DNA of 64,000 bases from Novosphingobium album (ex Hu et al. 2023). Its GTDB lineage: Bacteria; Pseudomonadota; Alphaproteobacteria; Sphingomonadales; Sphingomonadaceae. Below are positions 51,597 to 61,021 of this stretch, in pieces (within the stretch, counting starts at the first letter, position 1; each line of letters opens with the position of its first letter). The notes beneath the pieces are model-generated. The model searched no databases, had not been told where the DNA came from, and saw only the letters and a program-made list of their open reading frames with translations. The translations under genes and the position numbers were made by a program. The stretch lies in assembly GCF_022832385.1 (NCBI RefSeq), contig NZ_JALHLE010000003.1, positions 124,001-188,000 on the forward strand. Reading direction: 5' to 3'.

Positions 51597-52814
51597 TTGA
51601 AATCCATTTCAACCTCCCCCTCCGCCCCCCGATCGCCCAACATTTCGTTCCGTCTTACTCTCGGCCTGCTGCTTGCGTCCGGTCTCGCCGCCTGTTCCAA
51701 CGGAAAGAATGACGAGCAGAAGCGCCCGGCCGCACAGGTCGGCTTCGTCGTCGCGGCTGTTTCCGAAGTCCCCGTAGGCGTTTCGCTAAGCGGCCGCACC
51801 GTGGCGTTCGAAACATCGGAAGTCCGCCCCCAGGTTGCCGGCGTCATCCGCAAGCGATACTTCACGGAAGGAGGCTACGTCCGCGCCGGACAGCCGCTGT
51901 TCCAGATCGATCCCAGCCTCTACCAGGCAGCCGTCAATCAGGCCCAGGCCAACCTCGCCAGCGCGAGGGCCTCAGCCGATGCTGCAGGAGCGAAGGCCGA
52001 TCGCTACAAGCCGCTGGCCGACATGGAAGCTGTCGCCAAGCAGGATTATACCGATGCCCTGGCCAGTGCCCGCGTCGCCAAGGCCTCGGTGGCGCAAATG
52101 GCGGCAGCGCTCGACACGGCCAAGGTCAACCTGCGATTCACGACTGTGCCCGCGCCGATCAGCGGCCGTATCGGCCGTTCACTGTTCACTGTCGGCGCCC
52201 TTGCGAGCGCCAGCCAGACCGATCCTCTGGCGGTGATCCAGCGGACTGACCCCATCTATGTCGACATGCAGCAATCCGCTGCTGAACTGACGGCCCTGCG
52301 CCGCAAGCTTGCCGCAGGCGGCGTCAAGCCCGGCAACACGCAGGTCCGGCTGAAACTGGATGACGGGACGGAATATGCCGCTTCCGGAACGGTCCAGTTT
52401 TCCGAAGTGACAGTCGATGAAAGTACCGGAACCGTCACCCTGCGCGCTCGCTTTCCCAATCCGGACGGGATGCTGCTGCCCGGAATGTTCGTCACGGCCA
52501 TGTTCGATCAGGCCACTGACCCGAACGCCATTCTGATCCCGCAGAACGCAGTCCAGCGCGATTTCGACGGCAGCGCCTACGTCATGGTAGTCGGCGCCGG
52601 CAACAAGGCCGCGCGCCGCACCGTAACAGCCGACCGTACTTACGGTTCGGACTCGGTGGTCACCTCTGGCCTGCAAAAGGGCGACAAGGTCATCGTGCAG
52701 GGGCTGAACGGACTCAAGCAAGGCGTCACGATCAAACCGGTCGAAGCTTCCAGCCCGCAACCTGTGGTGCCGGCGAAGGCAGGCGGCGACACTTCCACGA
52801 ACAAGGGTCATTGA
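51597..52814 (+). CDS. RND efflux periplasmic adaptor (MFP, AcrA/MexA family)
   Basis: 405 residues from TTG 51597; ribosome site weak. Lipoprotein signal with LAAC at ~32. GFVVAAVSEVPVGVSLSGRTVAFETSEVRPQVAGVI is the membrane-proximal and lipoyl half, QAQANLASARASADAAGAKADRYKPLAD the alpha-hairpin, and NLRFTTVPAPISGRIGRSLFTVGALAS the second lipoyl half. A beta-barrel domain and GTVTLRARFPNPDGMLLPGMFV follow. It bridges the RND pump and the outer-membrane channel. First gene of a three-gene operon, 7 bp before the pump. Confidence 0.95.
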   Translation: MKSISTSPSAPRSPNISFRLTLGLLLASGLAACSNGKNDEQKRPAAQVGFVVAAVSEVPVGVSLSGRTVAFETSEVRPQVAGVIRKRYFTEGGYVRAGQPLFQIDPSLYQAAVNQAQANLASARASADAAGAKADRYKPLADMEAVAKQDYTDALASARVAKASVAQMAAALDTAKVNLRFTTVPAPISGRIGRSLFTVGALASASQTDPLAVIQRTDPIYVDMQQSAAELTALRRKLAAGGVKPGNTQVRLKLDDGTEYAASGTVQFSEVTVDESTGTVTLRARFPNPDGMLLPGMFVTAMFDQATDPNAILIPQNAVQRDFDGSAYVMVVGAGNKAARRTVTADRTYGSDSVVTSGLQKGDKVIVQGLNGLKQGVTIKPVEASSPQPVVPAKAGGDTSTNKGH

Positions 52815-52821
52815 GCCCAGT

Positions 52822-55800
52822 ATGTCGCGTATTTTCATCGACCGGCCCATCTTCGCATGGGTTCTCGCAATCGTCGTGATGCTGGCGGGCATCGGTGCAC
52901 TGAAATTCCTGCCGAATGAACAGTATCCGGACATCGCTCCGACCCAGGTCAACATCCGTGCGACCTATCCCGGCGCCTCGGCGGAAACGATCGAAAACAG
53001 CGTCACCCAGATCATCGAGCAGCAGCTTACCGGCATCGACGGGCTGCTCTACTTCAGTTCGCAATCCTCCAACCGCGGGCAGGCCACGATCAGCGCGGTC
53101 TTCGCCAAGGGCACCGACCCGGACATTGCGCAGGTCCAGGTGCAGAACAAGGTCCAGACCGCTCTTTCCCGGCTGCCGCAATCGGTGCAGAATCAGGGCG
53201 TGCGGGTCACCAAGTCGAACCCCGACCAGCTTCTCCTGGTCGCGGTCTATGATACGACCGACACACGCTCCAATCAGGATGTATCGGACTACCTGTCGTC
53301 CAACATCCAGGATCCCCTTTCACGGATCGAAGGTGTCGGCGAAGTCAACGTCTTTGGCTCGCCGCACGCCATGCGCATCTGGCTCAATCCCAACAAGCTG
53401 GCAGCCGTCTCGCTGATGCCCAGCGATGTGATCTCTGCGATCCAGGCGCAGAACACCGAAGTGGCTGCAGGTGAACTCGGCGGCCTTCCTGCACCGGCCG
53501 GTCAGGCCATCGATGCCATCGTCACGGCCGGCTCGCGGCTACAGACGGTCGAGCAGTTCCGCGATATCGTGCTCAAGACCAACAGCGATGGCTCTACCGT
53601 CACCGTAGGCGATGTCGCACGCGTCGAAATCGGGGCCGAAAGCTACACGGCTTCCAGCCGGTTCAGCGCCCATCCCGGTGCAGGCATCTCGATCTCGTTG
53701 TCCCCCGGTGCCGACGCGCTGGCAACAGCGGAGGCCGTGAAGGCCAAGATGGAGCAGCTCTCCGCCAACATGCCCGACGGGTTGGAATACACCTACGGAA
53801 ACGACTCCACTGAATTCATCAAGCTTTCGGTTTCTGAAGTTGAGAAGGCGCTGTTCGAAGCGATCATCCTCGTTGTGATCGTAATGTTCGTGTTCCTGCA
53901 GAGCTGGCGCGCCACACTTATCCCCGCGATCGCGGTACCGGTCGTGCTGCTCGGCACTTTCGCGATCTTCTATCTGGTCGGCTTCTCGATCAACACGATG
54001 ACACTGTTTGGCCTCGTGCTGGCGATCGGCCTGCTGGTCGACGACGCCATCGTCGTGGTCGAGAATGTCGAGCGGCTGATGGAAGAAAATCCCGGCATGT
54101 CGGCGCGCGAGGCCACCATCAAGTCGATGGAGGAGATCCAGGTCGCGCTGATCGCCATCGCGCTTGTGCTTTCGGCGGTGTTCCTGCCCATGGCCTTCTT
54201 CGGCGGATCAACCGGCGTGATCTACCGCCAGTTTTCGCTGACGATCGTCTCGGCCATGGTGCTTTCGGTTCTCGTCGCGCTGATTCTGAGCCCGGCCCTG
54301 ACGGCGACGCTGCTCAAGCCCAAGCAGGCAGACGGTCACACCGTACCGCCCCAAATCGAACACCGCGCCCCGAAACTGGCCCGCGGCTGGGAGAAGTTCC
54401 ACACCGCGTTCAACAGCTCCTTCGAACGCGTGACCAACGCCTATGTGCGCCGAACCGAGCGAGTGGTCGAACACAAGTGGCGGTGGCTGGGCGTCTTCGC
54501 GCTTGTCTGCGTTGCCACGCTGATGCTGTTTGAACGTTTGCCCACCGGCTTCCTGCCCAACGAGGATCAGGGCAACGTTATGGTCCAGTGGCGCATGCCC
54601 GCCGGCACACCTCGCGAAAAAACCGAGAAAATCCAGCGCGAGGTGGAAAACTACTTTCTAACGCACGAAAAGAACAATGTGCGCGGCATCTTCACTGTTG
54701 CCGGTGGCGGCATGGGCGCCACGGGACAGAACACCGGCCAAGGCTTCGTCAAGCTCAAGTACTGGGACGAGCGGAAGGGTCAGGAAAATAGCGCGGATGC
54801 TATCGTTCAACGCGCGTCCGTCGCCTTCCGCGGCCTTCGTGACGCACAGGTTTTCACACTTGTCCCCGGTGCAATTCGCGGCCTCGGGCAATCTTCAGGT
54901 TTTACGCTGGAGCTGCAAAATCGCACCGGAATGAGTCGCGAGAAATTCGAGCAAGCCCGTGACAAGCTCCTGAGCGAGGCAATGCAAGACAATCGACTCG
55001 CCAGCGTTCGCCTGAGCGACCTGCCCGACGTTTCGACCCTAAAGGTCAGCACCGATACGCGGGCACTGACAGCATATGGCCTCACTGCAAGCAATGTGAA
55101 CTCCACTCTCGCCACAGCCTGGGGTGGAACGTACGTGAACGATTTTATCGACAAGGGCCGTGTCAAGAAAGTCTATGTGCAGGGCGATGCCCCGTTCCGC
55201 TCGCGTCCGGAAGATCTGTCTCAATGGTTCGTGCGCGGGACTGCCGGTCAGATGGCTCCCTTCTCCGCCTTCTCGACCGTTGGCTGGTCAACCGCACCGA
55301 GTTCGACATCACGCTTCAACGGCCTTCAGGCTTATGAATTCTCTGGCACACCCGCACCAGGAGTCAGCTCGGGTACAGCGATGGATGTGATGGAAAAACT
55401 GGCTTCGGAAATCCCCGGCACCAGTGTCGCCTGGTCGGGTTCCTCCTATCAGGAGCGGCTGTCCTCGGGACAGGCGCCGGTGCTCTATGCGCTGTCACTC
55501 CTGGTCGTATTCCTTTGCCTCGCCGCACTCTATGAGAGCTGGTCGATCCCAGTGGCCGTCGTCATGGTCATTCCGCTTGGTCTGCTGGGCGCCATTGCGT
55601 TTACCACGCTGCGCGGGTTGCAGAACGACGTGTACCTGCAAATCGGCCTGCTTACGACCATGGGCCTCGCCGCCAAGAACGCCATCCTCATGATCGAATT
55701 CGCCGAGCAGGCCGAAAAGCAGGGGATGCGTGTGATCGAGGCGGCGCTGCTGGCGGCGCGCATCCGCTTGCGCCCCATCCTGATGACGAGCTTTGCCTTC

Positions 55801-56019
55801 ATCTTCGGCGTGCTGCCACTGGTCACGGCCACAGGCGCAGGTGCCAACAGCCGCATTGCGATCGGCACCGCCGTGGTGGGCGGCATGCTGACCGCAACCC
55901 TGCTCGCGATCTTCTACATCCCGCTGTTCTTCGTGCTCGTGCGCCGCAGCGTACGCGACGGGCTTGCCGCCACCAGAAACTGGATGCGCAAGCACGACCT
56001 TTCCGGAGACGCGGCATGA
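52822..56019 (+). CDS. RND multidrug efflux pump (HAE1, AcrB/MexB family)
   Basis: 1065 residues from ATG 52822, the usual length. MSRIFIDRPIFAWVLAIV, NEQYPDIAPTQVNIRATYPGASAETIENSV and GRAT-type porter motifs are typical. TM4 carries LAIGLLVDDAIVVVENVER with the Asp-Asp proton relay, and the second half has FLPNEDQGNVMVQWRMP and LLTTMGLAAKNAILMIEFAEQ. It expels amphiphilic compounds by proton antiport. Positions ~54600-55400 use noticeably less biased codons than the flanks, a possible recombination patch in the second porter domain. Confidence 0.97.
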   Translation: MSRIFIDRPIFAWVLAIVVMLAGIGALKFLPNEQYPDIAPTQVNIRATYPGASAETIENSVTQIIEQQLTGIDGLLYFSSQSSNRGQATISAVFAKGTDPDIAQVQVQNKVQTALSRLPQSVQNQGVRVTKSNPDQLLLVAVYDTTDTRSNQDVSDYLSSNIQDPLSRIEGVGEVNVFGSPHAMRIWLNPNKLAAVSLMPSDVISAIQAQNTEVAAGELGGLPAPAGQAIDAIVTAGSRLQTVEQFRDIVLKTNSDGSTVTVGDVARVEIGAESYTASSRFSAHPGAGISISLSPGADALATAEAVKAKMEQLSANMPDGLEYTYGNDSTEFIKLSVSEVEKALFEAIILVVIVMFVFLQSWRATLIPAIAVPVVLLGTFAIFYLVGFSINTMTLFGLVLAIGLLVDDAIVVVENVERLMEENPGMSAREATIKSMEEIQVALIAIALVLSAVFLPMAFFGGSTGVIYRQFSLTIVSAMVLSVLVALILSPALTATLLKPKQADGHTVPPQIEHRAPKLARGWEKFHTAFNSSFERVTNAYVRRTERVVEHKWRWLGVFALVCVATLMLFERLPTGFLPNEDQGNVMVQWRMPAGTPREKTEKIQREVENYFLTHEKNNVRGIFTVAGGGMGATGQNTGQGFVKLKYWDERKGQENSADAIVQRASVAFRGLRDAQVFTLVPGAIRGLGQSSGFTLELQNRTGMSREKFEQARDKLLSEAMQDNRLASVRLSDLPDVSTLKVSTDTRALTAYGLTASNVNSTLATAWGGTYVNDFIDKGRVKKVYVQGDAPFRSRPEDLSQWFVRGTAGQMAPFSAFSTVGWSTAPSSTSRFNGLQAYEFSGTPAPGVSSGTAMDVMEKLASEIPGTSVAWSGSSYQERLSSGQAPVLYALSLLVVFLCLAALYESWSIPVAVVMVIPLGLLGAIAFTTLRGLQNDVYLQIGLLTTMGLAAKNAILMIEFAEQAEKQGMRVIEAALLAARIRLRPILMTSFAFIFGVLPLVTATGAGANSRIAIGTAVVGGMLTATLLAIFYIPLFFVLVRRSVRDGLAATRNWMRKHDLSGDAA

Positions 56020-57431
56020 GGATCATCATCAAGTCGATGAAACCGGCACTCTGCATACTACCCGCCCTGGCTTTGGGCGCCTGTTCGCTGGCACCCAAAT
56101 ACGTCGCGCCGGGACAGCCGGTGCCCGCTTCCTGGCCAGCCGGCGATGCCTATCTTGCCCAGAGCGAGGCGGGGCTGCCGCTGGTTTCGTACAGGGATAT
56201 CTTCACCGATCTCCGCCTCCAGACCCTGATCGAGCAGGCCCTGCTCAACAACCGGGACCTGCGCGTAGCCGCGGCCAATGTCGCGGCAGCCCGCGCCCAG
56301 CTGACGGTCACGCGCGCCAACCAGTTTCCGGCCCTCAGTGTAAGCGGCACGGCAACCCGCTCCGAAACGGGCGGCGTCACGAGTGGAGACGGCTGGTCCT
56401 ATTCAGCACAGGGCGGCATATCGAGTTTCGAACTGGACCTGTTCGGCAAGCTCCGGAACGCAACCGAAGCGCAGCGCAATACCGCCCTTTCGACAGAAGC
56501 TTCGGCGCGCACGGTACGCCTGAGCCTCGTCGCCAATCTGGCACAGGCCTGGGCCGCCTATGCCGCCGACAAGGATCTGCTGGCGATCGCGCAATCCACG
56601 GTCGCCAATGCCGAGGATAGCGTCCGGCTGACCACCGCGCGGCTCAAGGGTGGCATCGCACCGCGCACCGACCTGAGCCAGTCACAGCAGGTGCTGGAAA
56701 CGGCCAGGGGCGATGTCGCATCGCAGACGACCGCGCTGGCACAGGACGTCAACGCCATACGCCTGCTGGTAGGGGCAGATTTCGACCCGTCGCTGCTCCC
56801 CGGCGGTATGGATGAGGTCAACAAGGGACTGGCGGTGCTGCCTGCCGGCACCAGATCAGAGGTCCTGCTTCGTCGGCCGGACGTGGTTTCCGCAGAATAT
56901 GATCTGCGTGCGGCCAATGCCGATATCGGCGTGGCGCGAGCCGAACTGTTCCCCAGCATCTCGCTGACCGGCCTCCTCGGCTTTGCCAGCGATGCGCTCT
57001 CGTCCCTGTTCGATCATGGGTCTTTCACCACAACGGCGAGCGGCACGGCAAGCTGGTCGATCTTCAATGCGGGCGGCAAGGCGGCCAATGTAAAAGTGGC
57101 CAAGGCCCAGCGCGACGCTGCACTGGCCACATACGAGAAGACGATCCAGACCGCTTTCAGCGAAGTGGCAGACGCGCTGGCAGATCAGGGCACCCTAACC
57201 GAGCGGCTCCGCGCCGCAAGCGCCTACACGGCCGCTGCGCAGGATACCGCGCGACTGACAGAGGCGACCTACAAGCAGGGCATCGCCAGTTCGCTGGACA
57301 ATCTCGATGCCCAGCGCAGCCTCTACACCGCACGCAAGGCGGAAGTGGCCGTGCATCTGCAAGCGGCCACCAACCGGATCACACTCTACCGCGTGCTGGG
57401 CGGCGATCAGGCAACGGCTCGTCAGGAATAG
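56016..57431 (+). CDS. RND efflux outer-membrane lipoprotein (OprM/NodT family)
   Basis: 471 residues; ATG 56016 overlaps the pump stop by 4 nt. Lipobox LGAC (~23). Duplicated outer-membrane efflux domains: LIEQALLNNRDLRVAAANVAAARAQ and RRPDVVSAEYDLRAANADIGVARAELFPSISLTG, with RLKGGIAPRTDLSQSQ and ATYKQGIASSLDNLDAQRSLY as the coiled-coil helices. It forms the trimeric exit duct of the tripartite pump encoded upstream. The 3' end overlaps the convergent reductase gene by 10 bp. Confidence 0.95.
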   Translation: MRIIIKSMKPALCILPALALGACSLAPKYVAPGQPVPASWPAGDAYLAQSEAGLPLVSYRDIFTDLRLQTLIEQALLNNRDLRVAAANVAAARAQLTVTRANQFPALSVSGTATRSETGGVTSGDGWSYSAQGGISSFELDLFGKLRNATEAQRNTALSTEASARTVRLSLVANLAQAWAAYAADKDLLAIAQSTVANAEDSVRLTTARLKGGIAPRTDLSQSQQVLETARGDVASQTTALAQDVNAIRLLVGADFDPSLLPGGMDEVNKGLAVLPAGTRSEVLLRRPDVVSAEYDLRAANADIGVARAELFPSISLTGLLGFASDALSSLFDHGSFTTTASGTASWSIFNAGGKAANVKVAKAQRDAALATYEKTIQTAFSEVADALADQGTLTERLRAASAYTAAAQDTARLTEATYKQGIASSLDNLDAQRSLYTARKAEVAVHLQAATNRITLYRVLGGDQATARQE

Positions 57432-58468
57432 AGCGGAATGATCTGTGGCAGCTCCACCGTGGTGCGGATGCCCGGTGCTGCTGCGCAAACCGCCGGGATC
57501 GCGTTGATCGGCCGATGCGCCGTCAGCCCGGGAGTGTAGGCGGCGTAATCTTCCTCGGCGACAGGAAAGGTGATGTCGATTTTCACCGGGGTATCGCCCT
57601 CGGTGGTGATCCGCCAGCCGGATTCGCGCAGGTCCCAGTCCTCGTTCTCGATATCGGTGGTGACGTACCAGTTGGCCCGGAAGCGCAGAACCGGTTTACC
57701 CTTGTGCTTGCAGGTGATGGTGGTGCGCATGGCGCCCACCGTGCCCGCAGGCACCGTGCCAGCCGCGATCTGAAGGTCGGACTTCGTCGCGGACAGTTCG
57801 CCGAAAGCCTCAATCTCATCGGCAGGCAGCCCTATGGCGTCCGCCACTTGCGACAGCGAGCTGCCGAAGTCCCCCTTGAGATGCTCGGCACGGCGCTGGT
57901 CGAACGGCGCCATCGGGGCCGCAAAGCCCATGATGTGGAACAGCATGTCCGGGGAATCGCGGCTGGAAACGTCGGCGTATTCGTCGATCGTCAGCAGGCC
58001 ATGCTCACGCTGGAGCGAGAGCAGAGGGATCGCCAGCGCCTCGGTCACGAAACCCGGACTGGAGCCGGTCGAATAGATCGACGTGCCGCCCCGGGCACAA
58101 GCCTCCTCGATCCGTGCCCGTTTCGCGGGATCCATCATCGGCGGATAGTGGAAGTCGCCGCGCGTGGTGACGACGTTCTTGCCCGAGGCGAGCAGCGCGC
58201 ACAGCGCGTCGTAGTCGGTGCCCTGCGGCATGAAGAGCACGCAATCGGCGTCGAGCGCGACAATCTCCTCAAGAGAGTTGGTGGCCTTGATCCCGGTCCC
58301 GGCATCGAGCCCGGCCAGTTCGCCAGCGTCCTTGCCCGCTTTTTCCGGCGAGTTCACCCACAGCCCGGTCAGTTCCATGCGCGGATGTTCGATAATGGCG
58401 CGAAGCGCCCGGCTTCCGATGTTGCCGGTGGCCCACTGGATCACACGGTAAATTCTGTCTTTTCGCAT
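57422..58468 (-). CDS. DapB-like NAD(P)-dependent reductase/dehydrogenase
   Basis: 348 residues from ATG 58466-58468. RVIQWATGNIGSRALRAIIEHPRMELTGLWV is a Rossmann start of the dihydrodipicolinate-reductase N-domain type, and the C-terminal part resembles 2,4-diaminopentanoate dehydrogenase (GSSPGFVTEALAIPLL, FHIMGFAAPM). This family is abundant in Sphingomonadales and actinobacteria near steroid, terpenoid and aromatic catabolic genes, where substrates are mostly unproven. It lies downstream of a TonB receptor gene but behind a hairpin terminator, so it may have its own promoter. Confidence 0.85.
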   Translation of the reverse strand: MRKDRIYRVIQWATGNIGSRALRAIIEHPRMELTGLWVNSPEKAGKDAGELAGLDAGTGIKATNSLEEIVALDADCVLFMPQGTDYDALCALLASGKNVVTTRGDFHYPPMMDPAKRARIEEACARGGTSIYSTGSSPGFVTEALAIPLLSLQREHGLLTIDEYADVSSRDSPDMLFHIMGFAAPMAPFDQRRAEHLKGDFGSSLSQVADAIGLPADEIEAFGELSATKSDLQIAAGTVPAGTVGAMRTTITCKHKGKPVLRFRANWYVTTDIENEDWDLRESGWRITTEGDTPVKIDITFPVAEEDYAAYTPGLTAHRPINAIPAVCAAAPGIRTTVELPQIIPLYS

Positions 58469-58497
58469 GTGTCATCACTCCTGCCGCGCCAAAGAGC

Positions 58498-58531
58498 AAA
58501 CGCCGGGCCAGATGAAGCCGGCCCGGCGTTT
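58498..58531 (-). terminator. intrinsic terminator after the TonB receptor gene
   Basis: AAACGCCGGGCC (58498-58509) pairs perfectly with GGCCCGGCGTTT (58520-58531), a 12-bp GC-rich stem with a 10-nt loop, located between the stop of the receptor gene and the start of the reductase gene. Read on the minus strand only a short T-rich tail follows, so readthrough is possible. Confidence 0.7.
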
Positions 58532-58595
58532 CCGTCGTGCTGATAAGGCCAGCACGGCTGCCATTCACACAATCCCCGGATGGGGACGCATGGGA

Positions 58596-60884
58596 TCAGA
58601 ACTTGAAACCGACTTCCACGCCATAAGTGACCGGCGAGTTCCACGTGGCGCCCATGCCGTAGTTGGAATAGGTGGCCAGCGTCACGTAGCGGCTGTTGGT
58701 GACATTATCCCCCCACAGGGCGATGAAGTACCGGTCATCGGCGCCGTTCCACTGCGCCCGCAGCGAGAGCGTTTCGTACCCGTCCTGCTTGAACTGCGTG
58801 CCCGAGGGCCCGAAGTAGAAGCTCGACGTGTAGTAGAGGTTACCCGACAAAGCGAGTTCGCCGGTTCCGATGTCGATACCATAGCGCGCGCCGAGCGATC
58901 CGGTGAACTCGGGAGTACGCTGCATCCGGCTGTCACGAATGTCCTGGCCGAGGACAAGGAACGTGAGGTAGTTCGGGGCGCAAATGTTCGTCTGAGTATA
59001 TGCATCTAGATCGGAACAGCGGGTATAGACCGGCGCGTTGTCGAACTTGCGGTAGCGGGCATGAACCCATGAGGCGCCGCCGTTAAGCTGGAAATGCGGG
59101 GTAACCTTGTAGGTGAACTGGCCTTCGAGACCATAGATGCGCGAGTTGGCCGCATTGACGATGGCCGCCGTTCCCGCCTCGTAAAGCGAAACCTGCAGAT
59201 CCTTGTAGTCGTAGTAGAACGCGGCGGCTTCCAGCGAGAGACCGCTAACACTGTACTTGGCGCCGACTTCAAAAGCGTCGATCGATTCCGGCTTCACGCG
59301 GTTGCATTCATAGGGCGAATTCTGACAGGTTCCGCCCACATCCATGATCGCTGCCTTGTAGCCCTTGGTATAGGAGGCATAGATGCTGGTATCCTGATCA
59401 AGCTTGTAGCGAAGCACGATACGCGGGGTGATCTTGTCCTTCTTCGCGGCGGCAACCGCACCGGGTTCGCAGTCCGCGATATAGACCCGGCCGTTCACCG
59501 GCGTGCAGATGTCCCCGTTGGTCAGGACGATCGGCGTGTTGGACAGGTAGCGGGTGTTAAAATACGCGTCATCGACCTGATCGCGGGCATAGCGGACACC
59601 CGCGGTGACGAAGAGCTGCGGCATCACTTCATACGTCGCATCGAGGAAGGCCGCATAGCTGCGCGTCACGGTGCCCGAACCGCCAAAACGGATACGGCTG
59701 TTGGGATCCGATCCGAGGTTGTCGATGAAGGTGAGGTACTGGTCCGAGTTCTCAAAATAGAACAGACCCGCCGTCCACTGCAGTGGACCGCCCGGCTTGG
59801 AGTTCAGGAGGAATTCCTGGCTCCACGTCTCATTGTTGTTCGGCAGACCGAGTTGCAGGATGTCCAGCCCGGAATAGTCGATTTCGATCGACTGGTTCAC
59901 CTTCTCGTTACGATACTGCGAAAGCGAGGTAAGATCCGCAAAACCAAGATCCGCCCGCAACGTGACCTGAACCACATCGCTGTTCGACCGGAAGAATTCC
60001 GGGATCGAGCCGCTGGCGATCTTGTTCTTGTCGGTGGTGTAGGTTCCCGGGATTCCGCCAAAGGGCGCTGCCAGGCCAAAATCGCTGGTATTCAGCGTGT
60101 TCTGCAGATTGCCGCGGGGATCGTCATTCTGGGAATGCGACCAGCGCACCAGCAGGTCGATGCTGTCGGTCAAATCAGCCTTCATGCCGACCCGCAGGCC
60201 CCAGTTCTCGTAGTCCCCGACGCGCTTGCCGGTGCTGATGTCGTGCTGCCAGCCGTCGCCGCGAAGAAGCTGTCCCTCGACCGAGAAGGCCACCCGGTCG
60301 GACACCGCGAAGTTCATCAGGCTACGCGCCTTGAACTCGTTGTAGCGGCCGAACGACAGCTTGCCTTCCACCGTGTTCCCATCCGTCGACGGTTCACGCG
60401 TGGTTACAAGGATCGCGCCGCCAGTCGTATTGCGGCCGAAAAGCGTGCCCTGAGGCCCCTTGAGCACCTGAATGCTGTCGACACTGAGCAGGTCGAAATC
60501 AGCAGCAAGCGGATTGGGCGAATAAAAGCCATCAACGTAGATACCAACATTGGCGCCGCCACCCGATGTCGTCACCGCCGTGCCAATGCCGCGAATGCTG
60601 GGCTGCACGAACCCGCCACCATTGGAATCGAAACGCAGCGCAGGCGTAACCTTGGCAATGTCAGCCAGTTCCGTGACGTTCGCCGTAGAAAGCGCATCGC
60701 TGGAAATGCTGGTGATCGAGATTGGCACATCGACCTGCGCTTCGGCGCGGCGCTGTGCGGTCACGATGATCACATCATTGTTTGCAACCGCCTGTTCGCT
60801 CTGCTGGGCAAACGCCTGGCTGGGGCACAGTGCCGTCACCCCCATGAGACCGAAAATGGACGCAGTTGTCCTCAGTGCTTTCAC
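58596..60884 (-). CDS. TonB-dependent receptor
   Basis: 762 residues from GTG 60884 with GGGAGGGA just upstream. Signal peptide to ~26 (CPSQAFA|QQS). NDVIIVTAQRRAEAQVDVPISI is the TonB box and start of the plug (~36-160: DSIQVLKGPQGTLFGRNTTGGAILVTTREP). A 22-strand-type barrel follows, ending SPVTYGVEVGFKF with a C-terminal Phe. It imports a ligand across the outer membrane with TonB/ExbBD energy. Substrate unknown; such receptors in sphingomonads often take up aromatic or sterol-type compounds, and the thiolase and reductase nearby fit a catabolic setting. Confidence 0.95.
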   Translation of the reverse strand: MKALRTTASIFGLMGVTALCPSQAFAQQSEQAVANNDVIIVTAQRRAEAQVDVPISITSISSDALSTANVTELADIAKVTPALRFDSNGGGFVQPSIRGIGTAVTTSGGGANVGIYVDGFYSPNPLAADFDLLSVDSIQVLKGPQGTLFGRNTTGGAILVTTREPSTDGNTVEGKLSFGRYNEFKARSLMNFAVSDRVAFSVEGQLLRGDGWQHDISTGKRVGDYENWGLRVGMKADLTDSIDLLVRWSHSQNDDPRGNLQNTLNTSDFGLAAPFGGIPGTYTTDKNKIASGSIPEFFRSNSDVVQVTLRADLGFADLTSLSQYRNEKVNQSIEIDYSGLDILQLGLPNNNETWSQEFLLNSKPGGPLQWTAGLFYFENSDQYLTFIDNLGSDPNSRIRFGGSGTVTRSYAAFLDATYEVMPQLFVTAGVRYARDQVDDAYFNTRYLSNTPIVLTNGDICTPVNGRVYIADCEPGAVAAAKKDKITPRIVLRYKLDQDTSIYASYTKGYKAAIMDVGGTCQNSPYECNRVKPESIDAFEVGAKYSVSGLSLEAAAFYYDYKDLQVSLYEAGTAAIVNAANSRIYGLEGQFTYKVTPHFQLNGGASWVHARYRKFDNAPVYTRCSDLDAYTQTNICAPNYLTFLVLGQDIRDSRMQRTPEFTGSLGARYGIDIGTGELALSGNLYYTSSFYFGPSGTQFKQDGYETLSLRAQWNGADDRYFIALWGDNVTNSRYVTLATYSNYGMGATWNSPVTYGVEVGFKF

Positions 60885-61021
60885 GGTATCCCTCCCTCTT
60901 AGTTATTCATTTCAGACTAGAGCGATGCCGCGCAATTTTCCAGTACCCGGCTTGACACTTGTCGAATTTAATCATCCGTGCAGCTTTGCTGCAACAGATG
61001 CAGCATCTTGAGAACTGCCGT

